The notes under the pieces: generated by a model
Told to the model about the DNA's origin: nothing
Databases searched by the model: none
What the model saw: only the letters and a program-made list of their open reading frames with translations
Shown here: in pieces, positions 56,496 through 64,000 of the stretch
Layout of the letters: the number at the start of each line of letters is the position of its first letter
Position numbering within the stretch: the first letter of the stretch is position 1
From: Sphingosinithalassobacter tenebrarum
GTDB lineage: Bacteria; Pseudomonadota; Alphaproteobacteria; Sphingomonadales; Sphingomonadaceae
Direction of reading: 5' to 3'
Assembly (NCBI RefSeq): GCF_011057975.1
Contig: NZ_CP049109.1
Coordinates: 1,016,001 to 1,080,000 of the forward strand
DNA: 64,000 nt
Made by a program: the position numbers and the translations under genes

Positions 56496-58016
56496 ATGCG
56501 GATCGTCCGCCTTGCCCTGCTCTCCTCTGCGCTGGCATCCGCCTCGCCCGGGCTTGCGCAGACGATGGTAACGTCCGACGCGCCGGGCGCGGTTGCCGTT
56601 ACCATCTATCGCGCGCCCGCCCGCAACCCGGACCAGGAAATGGATCTCGACTGGCTCGAAGGCTATGCGCTGGTCAGCGAGACGCGGACGATCGAGATTC
56701 CCGCCGGGCGCTCGATCATCCGGTTCGAAGGCGTCGCGGCGGGGATGCTTCCCGAAAGCGCGATCGTCACCGGATTGCCCGCCGAAGCGCGCGAGAAGAA
56801 TCTCGACGCCGATCTGCTGTCCCCGCGCAGCCTCTATGCGCGTAGCTTCGGGCGGCCGGTCACGATCCGCCGCGTGGGGCAGGGGAGCAGCACCGAGGAA
56901 CGGGCGATCATCCGTTCGGGGCCGGACGGCGCGGCGATATTGCAGACCGCCGACGGGTTCGAGGCGCTCGATTGCGGGCCGACCGACGATGCGATCGTCT
57001 ATGACGGCGTGCCGGAGGGGCTTTCGGCCAAGCCGACGCTTTCGGTGCAAATCGATTCGCCGCGCGCGGGGTGGGCGACGGTGCAGCTTTCCTATCTCGC
57101 CTGGGGATTCGACTGGCAGGCCAATTATGTCGCGACGCTCGATCCCGAGGGAGACGGCGTGCGGCTGACCGGCTGGGTGACGCTGGCGAGCAGCGATTCG
57201 ACGACTTTCCCGGACGCCGAGACGATGGTGGTGGCGGGCGAGGTCAATCGCGAGGATTCGGCTCCCTATCCCGACGACCCGGAAGGCGCGGTCAGCTTCA
57301 CCTGTTTTGCGGCTCCGATGCCGATGCCGATGATGGTTCCGCCGCCGCCCCCGCCGCCGGCGCCGGCAGCAATGGCGGTGCCGGTTCAGCGTGACCTGAG
57401 CGAAATCGTTGTCACGGGATCGGGTACCACCGCGGTTCAGGAGGAACTGGGCGACCTCAAACTCTATCGCGTACCGTTTCCGACCGATGTCGCGGCGATG
57501 GCGCAGAAGCAGGTCGCGCTGCTCGAGCGCGAATCAGTGAAGCTCGACCTGATCTATCGATTCGATGTCGCATATGATTATGACCGGATGCCCGCGCGGA
57601 TTGTGCTGCGCGGCCGCAACCGTGAAAGCGACGGGCTGGGCCTGCCGCTGCCCGCCGGACCGGTCGCGCTGTTCCGGCCTTATGGCGATACGCGGCTGCT
57701 GATCGGCGAAGGCGCGATCGACGACACGGCGATCGACGAGAAAGTCGATGTCGATGTGGCCGAAGCGACGCAGCTGATCGCCGCCGTCGTGAACCGCAGT
57801 GAGAAGAAAGGCCGGTTCGATCGCGAAGTGACGATGACCAACGCGCTGCCGGGCGCGGTGGCGGGCGAGGCGATGTTGGGGCCGGTCGCCTATTTTCGCC
57901 TTTCGCGCTTTTCGGGGCCGGGGCGCGTGATCGAGCGCGACGGCAAGTATGTGTGGGTCGGCGAACTGCCCGCCAATGCCGCGACGGTGATTCGCTATCG
58001 GCTGCGCGAGCGCTGA
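56496..58016 (+). CDS. Exported DUF4139 family protein, second of two, with TonB-plug-like motif
   Basis: A 506-residue paralogue of the preceding protein, sharing the layout (LSYLAWGFDWQANYVATLD, GWVTLASSDSTTFPDAETMVVAG). It differs by an insert at about 271-312: a Met/Pro repeat, a run of seven prolines, then EIVVTGSG at 303-310, which looks like the start of the plug in TonB-dependent receptors. The signal peptide ends near residue 22. It probably forms an operon with its neighbour. Confidence 0.87.
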   Translation: MRIVRLALLSSALASASPGLAQTMVTSDAPGAVAVTIYRAPARNPDQEMDLDWLEGYALVSETRTIEIPAGRSIIRFEGVAAGMLPESAIVTGLPAEAREKNLDADLLSPRSLYARSFGRPVTIRRVGQGSSTEERAIIRSGPDGAAILQTADGFEALDCGPTDDAIVYDGVPEGLSAKPTLSVQIDSPRAGWATVQLSYLAWGFDWQANYVATLDPEGDGVRLTGWVTLASSDSTTFPDAETMVVAGEVNREDSAPYPDDPEGAVSFTCFAAPMPMPMMVPPPPPPPAPAAMAVPVQRDLSEIVVTGSGTTAVQEELGDLKLYRVPFPTDVAAMAQKQVALLERESVKLDLIYRFDVAYDYDRMPARIVLRGRNRESDGLGLPLPAGPVALFRPYGDTRLLIGEGAIDDTAIDEKVDVDVAEATQLIAAVVNRSEKKGRFDREVTMTNALPGAVAGEAMLGPVAYFRLSRFSGPGRVIERDGKYVWVGELPANAATVIRYRLRER

Positions 58017-58018
58017 AC

Positions 58019-58321
58019 TCAGTCGCCGATGTCGATTTCGCCCGCGAGCGGATCCTCGATTCGCTCGTCATGGCCGCTGCCCGAGCTGAGGAACATCAGC
58101 CCCATCAGCGCGGCGGCGAGGAAGACCGTGAAGAACACGCCCAGCACCGTCGCGATCAGCATGTGAATCTGGAACTCGCCGAGCAGCCACCACATGATTC
58201 CCGCGCAGACCAGCGCGACCAGCAGCGCAAAGCCGCTCATCCAGCCGAGGATGCGGCGATACCGGCCCCATGCGAAGGCGGCATATTCGGGATCGTCCAG
58301 ATCGGGGATGCGGTGCGACAT
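58019..58321 (-). CDS. Small two-helix membrane protein, unknown function
   Basis: A 100-residue protein with two membrane helices (about 25-47 and 54-80) and polar ends; the N-terminus MSHRIPDLDDPEYAAFAWGRYRRIL looks like a conserved cytoplasmic part. I do not recognise a function. The ATG at 58321 has no strong ribosome site. It ends two bases from the convergent DUF4139 gene. Confidence 0.72.
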   Translation of the reverse strand: MSHRIPDLDDPEYAAFAWGRYRRILGWMSGFALLVALVCAGIMWWLLGEFQIHMLIATVLGVFFTVFLAAALMGLMFLSSGSGHDERIEDPLAGEIDIGD

Positions 58322-58435
58322 GTTTTGCAATTGGGGCCGAAAGGTGAAATCCTCAAGCGCCTGAAACGAATTTGCCCGCGCGAGCCGGTGCCGTTCGGGT
58401 GAAAACAGAAATGCACCGGGTTGAGGAGATAGGCC

Positions 58436-58864
58436 ATGACTATCGCGACAATCCTGAGCGGACGCGACCAGGACATCGTTTCGATCCCCGGGGATCGCCC
58501 CGTGCGCGACGCGGTCGCGATGCTGGCCAGCCGCCGAATCGGTGCCATGCCGGTGATGGTGGGCGAGGATGTCGCCGGCATCTTTTCCGAACGCGACATT
58601 CTCTATTGTCTCGATCGCGACGGCGCTTCGGTGCTCGATCGGCCGGTGCGCGAAGTGATGACCGCGCCCGCCATCACTGTGACGAGCGAGGAAGGCGTGC
58701 TCGATGCGCTCGCGCTGATGACGCGGCGGCGCATACGTCACTTGCCGGTGGTCGATGACGGCAGGATGATCGGCTTCGTTTCGATCGGCGACCTGGTGAA
58801 GCATCGCATGGACAAGATCGAATCGGAAGCCGATGCGATGCGCGACTATATCCGCACCGCCTGA
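58436..58864 (+). CDS. CBS domain pair protein
   Basis: A 142-residue protein made of two CBS domains (about 10-65 and 75-130), seen in VRDAVAMLASRRIGAMPVMVGEDVAGIFSERDIL and the matching ALMTRRRIRHLPVVDDGRMIGFVSIGDLV. CBS pairs bind adenine nucleotides and regulate partners; none is apparent here. GAGGAGATAGGCC precedes the ATG. It is divergent from the small membrane protein. Confidence 0.93.
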   Translation: MTIATILSGRDQDIVSIPGDRPVRDAVAMLASRRIGAMPVMVGEDVAGIFSERDILYCLDRDGASVLDRPVREVMTAPAITVTSEEGVLDALALMTRRRIRHLPVVDDGRMIGFVSIGDLVKHRMDKIESEADAMRDYIRTA

Positions 58865-58931
58865 TTTTCCGGCGCGCGGTCTGCCCGCGCTTACGCTTGC
58901 TTAATGCGCCGCTTGCTATCGATGCGGCGAC

Positions 58932-59858
58932 ATGGCGACGCTATCCGAGCATCTTCACTGGCATGTGGCGCAGGCATGGCACCTGCGCCGCGCGCGCGGC
59001 ATATTGGCGACACCGCCGATCGTGCCGCGCGATGATGGCGTCATCCTCTATTCGATGATCGGCACCCGGGTGCTGCTTCCCTATCTGGTGGCGGTGAAGT
59101 CGCTGCACGCGCGGCTCGGCCGCGGGCGGGTGGTGATCCTTGATGACGGCACGCTGACCGCGGCGGATCGCAGGACGCTGGACCATCATCTCGGCAATCC
59201 CGAAATTCACGGTATCGCCTCGGTCGATCTGGGCGGCTGCCCGCCCAAAAGCTGTTGGGAGCGATTGCTGCTGCTGCTCGAATTGCGGCGCGATCATTAT
59301 GTGATCCAGCTCGATTCGGACACGGTGACGCTGGGCCCGGTGCCCGAAGTCGCCGATGCCATCGACGCCGGGCGCGATTTCACGCTGCGCGGCGAAAGCG
59401 ATTCGGAATGGATGCCGCTCGACGCGTTCCTGGCGACCCGGCCCGATGTCGATCCGTGCGATCCGGCCACGCATATCCAGGCGGCGGCCGAGGCGATCCT
59501 GGGCCGCGTCGATGCGGGGCTACCGGCCGACCGGCACTATGTTCGCGGCTGCGCGGGCTTTGCCGGATTCGCGCCGGGCGGGCTCGGTCCCGATGTCGCG
59601 CGCGCGTTCAGCGCCGAGGCGGAAGCGCTGCTGGGCCGCGACAACTGGAAACGCTGGGGCAGCGAGCAGGTGATGTCGAACGTCATCATCGCCAATGAAG
59701 GGCCGCCGGTGCTGCTGCCCTATGACCGCTATCTCAATTACTGGAACGAGCCGCTGCCGGGCGACGCGGCGTTCGTGCATTTCATCGGCACCTATCGCTT
59801 TCATCGCGGCGCCTATGTCGATGCGACTCTGCGCGCCTCGCGATCCCTCGCCGCCTGA
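58932..59858 (+). CDS. Glycosyltransferase-like protein (GT-A type)
   Basis: A 308-residue protein with features of a GT-A glycosyltransferase: an N-terminal sugar-nucleotide region (VILYSMIGTRVLLPYLVAVKSL), a DSD metal motif at 128-130 (VIQLDSDTVT) and FVHFIGTYRFH near the end as in GT8-like enzymes. It converges on the flippase gene, so a polysaccharide role is possible. Donor and acceptor are unknown. Confidence 0.65.
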   Translation: MATLSEHLHWHVAQAWHLRRARGILATPPIVPRDDGVILYSMIGTRVLLPYLVAVKSLHARLGRGRVVILDDGTLTAADRRTLDHHLGNPEIHGIASVDLGGCPPKSCWERLLLLLELRRDHYVIQLDSDTVTLGPVPEVADAIDAGRDFTLRGESDSEWMPLDAFLATRPDVDPCDPATHIQAAAEAILGRVDAGLPADRHYVRGCAGFAGFAPGGLGPDVARAFSAEAEALLGRDNWKRWGSEQVMSNVIIANEGPPVLLPYDRYLNYWNEPLPGDAAFVHFIGTYRFHRGAYVDATLRASRSLAA

Positions 59859-61358
59859 TCAGCCCTCGCGGCGCGCGAGCGCCAGCAGCTCGGCAACACT
59901 GTCCCGCGCAAAGATCAGCAGCCACAGGCCATAGACCGCCGCCCCCGCCACCACGTCGATCGCCAGCCGGGGCAGGGGGGCGAGCAACATCGCCTCGCGA
60001 TCGATCAGCAATACCGCCACGGCCATTCCGAGGGCCGCGAGCAGTGAGGGGCGAAGCGCATCGGCCAGATCGCCGAGCCGCACCTCGAGCGCGGGCAGCG
60101 TCCAGATCGCGGCGATCAGGACGAGCATCGGATAGGCCGCGACCCAGGCGAGGGTCAGGCCCTGCGCCCCCGAATGCGCGCCGATCAGGAACGCGACCGG
60201 CAGCATCACCGAACCGACCATCGAATTGCGCAGGCTGAGATCCGGCCGGCCGAGCGCTTCGAGCGCGGGGGTGAACAGGACGATCAGCGTCATGAACGGC
60301 ATCGCGAATGCCAGCGTGCGGACCAGCGGCGCGGTGCCCAGCCACTTCTCGCCCAGCACGACATGCACCAGCGGTTCGGCGGTCACGGCCATGCCCGCGT
60401 AAAAGGGGAGCCCGATCACGAAGATGATGCGCACGCCCTTCAGAAAGGCGGAGGCATAGGCGTCATGGTCGCCGCGAATCCGCGAATAGGCAGAAAAGGC
60501 GACTTCGTTGATCGGCGGCACGAATTTGGTGACGAACATCTGGGTAAGGAACAGCGCCGTCGTATAGAGGCCGAGTTCCGCCGCGGAAAAGATGCGCCCG
60601 GCGATGAAGATGTCGGCCTGGGTTTGCAGGAACCAGAAGACCTGGGTGACGCCGACCACCGCGCCATAACGCGCGATCCATCCCGCCCCGCGAAAATCGA
60701 ATCGCGGCAGCATGAAGGTGCGCGCGGCAATGGTGAGCCCCAACGCGCGCACCGCGAACAGCGTCAGCGGTGCGAGCACCAGCGTCCATACGCCAAGTCC
60801 TGCGAGCGCGCCCGCGAGCGCGGCGGCCGCGCCGGCGATTCCCGATATCAGGTTCACCTGTGCCTGGTGGCGAAAGTCCATCGCGCGCGAGAGCACGGCA
60901 TAGGCCAGCGCGATCGGCGGCGTGGTGAGATAGAGCAACGCCTGCACCCGCAGCAGCGAAGCAACCATCGGCTCGCGATAATAGGCGGCGGCAAGCGGCG
61001 CGAGCGCGAGCTGGGTCGCGGCAAGTGCGAGATTGAGCACGATCAGCATGCCGAGCAGTTGCTGCAGCTGCCGTCGCTCGACGGCCTCTTCGCGAATCAC
61101 CGCGTTCGCGAATCCGAATCCGTTGACGATGTTCAGCAGCACCAGAACCACCGATGTCATCGCGAACAGACCGTAATCGGCGGGCGAAAGGATACGAATC
61201 ACCAGGAATGTGGATGCCCAGGTGATGAGCTGGCCCAGAATCTGGGTTCCCGAACGCCAGATCACGGCGCTGCGAACCTGATTCCTAAGCGAGTCGGGGC
61301 CCTGATTCGGGCTTTCGGCGGTTGATTCGATCACCCCAACCATTTGGCACGACATCAT
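59859..61358 (-). CDS. Polysaccharide flippase, Wzx/MATE-like
   Basis: A 499-residue integral membrane protein with about 14 hydrophobic segments, beginning with an amphipathic region (VRSAVIWRSGTQILGQLITW) typical of the lipopolysaccharide/O-antigen flippase (MviN/MATE/Wzx) fold. It would move undecaprenyl-linked oligosaccharides across the inner membrane. Start choice is uncertain: ATG at 61358, 61355 or 61343, none with a good ribosome site. It is the last gene before the rRNA operon and is divergent from it. Confidence 0.88.
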   Translation of the reverse strand: MMSCQMVGVIESTAESPNQGPDSLRNQVRSAVIWRSGTQILGQLITWASTFLVIRILSPADYGLFAMTSVVLVLLNIVNGFGFANAVIREEAVERRQLQQLLGMLIVLNLALAATQLALAPLAAAYYREPMVASLLRVQALLYLTTPPIALAYAVLSRAMDFRHQAQVNLISGIAGAAAALAGALAGLGVWTLVLAPLTLFAVRALGLTIAARTFMLPRFDFRGAGWIARYGAVVGVTQVFWFLQTQADIFIAGRIFSAAELGLYTTALFLTQMFVTKFVPPINEVAFSAYSRIRGDHDAYASAFLKGVRIIFVIGLPFYAGMAVTAEPLVHVVLGEKWLGTAPLVRTLAFAMPFMTLIVLFTPALEALGRPDLSLRNSMVGSVMLPVAFLIGAHSGAQGLTLAWVAAYPMLVLIAAIWTLPALEVRLGDLADALRPSLLAALGMAVAVLLIDREAMLLAPLPRLAIDVVAGAAVYGLWLLIFARDSVAELLALARREG

Positions 61359-61830
61359 TACCGTGTCGTAAAGCGCGGATTTCTGCGGCTTTCAGACAGA
61401 ACGAAAGAAAATTGCAAAAAAGGGTTTGACGGGTGGGGGCGTCAGGCATAGAAGCCACTCCACCGACGCAGCGGGCCACACGGAACGCTTCGACGGTCAC
61501 CAAAAACCAGGCGCTTCAGTCGCCCCGAGAAAAAGGGGTTGGCAAGGCGTCGGTCTTTTGCGCTCTTTGACATTGTGATTTTAGATGAAGGGACATGTGG
61601 GCGGCGGCCCCGGGTCCGGCATTCAAGGTGTCGGGTACTCGGAAAAACCAAGCCGTTCCAATGGTTTCCACTTCGGTGGTTATCATGAAACATGTCCTTA
61701 CACGTTTCCATTACGTGACGATGACGATTGAGGTTCGCCTCATTCGATATCGTAAGATTTGTGCAGGAACGGCTCCTTGAAATGAGCGGGCTTGCCGGGG
61801 ACTATTCCTCCTCGGCCGGTTCGAACATCA
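61359..61830 (+). other. rRNA operon leader region with boxA and processing stem
   Basis: This 472-base gap between the flippase start and 16S holds the promoter at 61426-61453, an antitermination boxA-like GCTCTTTGACATTGTGA at 61562-61578, and GATGAAGGGACATG at 61584-61597. The last is perfectly complementary to 63397-63410 downstream of 16S, so the two should form the RNase III stem that brackets 16S. No open frame is convincing. Confidence 0.75.
61426..61453 (+). promoter_or_regulatory. rRNA operon promoter
   Basis: TTGACG at 61426-61431 and ATAGAA at 61448-61453 are spaced by 16 bases, with an A-rich stretch (AAAGAAAATTGCAAAAAA) immediately upstream that could act as an UP element. It lies about 380 bases before the 16S gene. 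Confidence 0.7.
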
Positions 61831-63325
<1,495 letters not shown>

Positions 63326-63396
63326 CGGCGGAAAGCGCCGACTGGTTCGCCAGTCGGAAGAGCTTCCTCCATTCCAAAGAACATAGCCGCCGTCCT

Positions 63397-63410
63397 CATG
63401 TCCCTTCATC
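63397..63410 (+). other. 3' arm of the 16S processing stem
   Basis: CATGTCCCTTCATC is the exact reverse complement of 61584-61597 in the leader; the pairing continues inward with mismatches through GCCGCCG at about 63386-63392. This is the expected RNase III processing stalk around pre-16S. Confidence 0.7.
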
Positions 63411-63488
63411 ACTGGATACCATCTCTTCGGAGATGGGCGCCTGAGCTGGCTTCTGCCCCTCGCGGCCTTTTGGCCGGCAAAGGGCAAG

Positions 63489-63565
<77 letters not shown>

Positions 63566-63613
63566 CGAGCTTGATCGGCCCGATGCAGCGACCCATATGG
63601 GTCACGCAGCTAC

Positions 63614-63689
63614 GGGGCCTTAGCTCAGTTGGGAGAGCGCTAGCTTTGCAAGCTTGAGGTCGTCGGTTCGATCCCGACAGGCTCCACCA
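63614..63689 (+). tRNA. tRNA-Ala (anticodon TGC)
   Basis: A 76-base gene with acceptor GGGGCCT/AGGCTCC, anticodon loop TTTGCAA, T-loop GGTTCGATCCC and encoded CCA. It follows tRNA-Ile by 48 bases in the rRNA spacer. Confidence 0.97.
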
Positions 63690-64000
63690 GCTGCCTTGCT
63701 GATATCCAGGGATGAAGCAACGAGATTGCCGTGCACTTCGTGTGTGGCATGTTTGCGGGATCTGCCCGCAGTTCTTTGACATTGTGAATGGGTTTTTCAA
63801 ATCGATGCCGTGGCGGCAGCGATGAAGGTTTTCGGACCGGATTTGTTGTTGTCACTTTGTCGGGCGACATCATTGTGACCGCTTTGATGATCGTCCGAAT
63901 TTCAAGGCTGAGATTATCATCCACACCAAGATACCTCGACGCACTGCTCTTGCCGAGTTTCGTGTCGGTCTTATGGCCGATCCAGTGCTGTCGTTGGTGG
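63690..64000 (+). other. Spacer between tRNA-Ala and the 23S gene
   Basis: These 311 bases hold a second boxA-like element, GTTCTTTGACATTGTGAA at 63771-63788, sharing TCTTTGACATTGTGA with the leader copy at 61564-61578. No 23S start is visible before the window ends, so the 23S and 5S genes lie outside. Confidence 0.7.

Noticed and set aside
54547..56538. Long minus-strand frame opposite the DUF4167 and first DUF4139 genes
   Set aside because: Arg-rich shadow that runs through a strong terminator at 54998-55026; no support as a gene.

Overview
This window is chromosomal DNA from a GC-rich alphaproteobacterium, very probably a Sphingomonadaceae member (Sphingomonas-like). The evidence is a complete 16S rRNA gene of alphaproteobacterial type near the right end, the division of the F-type ATP synthase into separate Fo and F1 gene clusters with a b' subunit, the prmC-DUF4167 pair, and the general gene content. 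Apart from short palindromic repeats I see no insertion sequence, prophage, CRISPR array or genomic island. Most genes are housekeeping genes or exported proteins.

Layout. 1-1.4 kb: the end of a ydbH-ynbE-ydbL operon (envelope phospholipid transport). 1.5-4.4 kb: the Fo cluster atpI-atpB-atpE-atpF'-atpF plus an extra membrane-protein gene. 4.4-12.3 kb: a short-chain dehydrogenase, uvrC, two exported proteins (one a 930-residue DUF3857/transglutaminase/TPR protein) and alr. 12.3-15.2 kb: a polyhydroxyalkanoate group (thiolase, short PhaC-like enzyme, phaR). 15.2-20.7 kb: an exported methyltransferase, an exported two-DTG/PDZ aspartic protease, an orphan cpaF and a polytopic membrane protein. 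20.7-26.4 kb: the F1 operon on the minus strand, atpH-atpA-atpG-[lipoprotein]-atpD-atpC, with a candidate attenuator in its leader and palindromic repeats in two of its gaps.

26.7-32.2 kb: small exported or membrane proteins, a DEAD-box RNA helicase, a PilZ protein, a lone TonB-C-like protein and ada. 32.2-39.2 kb: a minus-strand run of priA, a gluzincin-type protease, a trypsin-like protease and an esterase, the last three all exported. 39.2-49.4 kb: DUF2490 protein, transaldolase, cytochrome P450, DedA, XerC, gshB, yraN-rsmI opposite an LpoA-like lipoprotein, hemW and tRNA-Gly. 49.6-58.9 kb: ketosamine kinase-like gene, hisS-prfA-small ORF-prmC-DUF4167, two tandem DUF4139 proteins and a CBS protein. 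58.9-61.4 kb: a glycosyltransferase-like gene and a flippase. 61.4-64 kb: rRNA operon promoter and leader, 16S, tRNA-Ile and tRNA-Ala; the 23S gene lies beyond the window.

The points most worth following up are the lipoprotein gene coupled into the F1 operon, the alternative hairpins upstream of atpH, the three exported hydrolases behind priA, three families of paired inverted REP-like elements (one of which has become the coding tail of RsmI), the CpaF/aspartic-protease neighbourhood, and a LexA-type box with a perfect -10 between two convergent genes. All calls come from reading the sequence and from memory of protein families; no database search was run.
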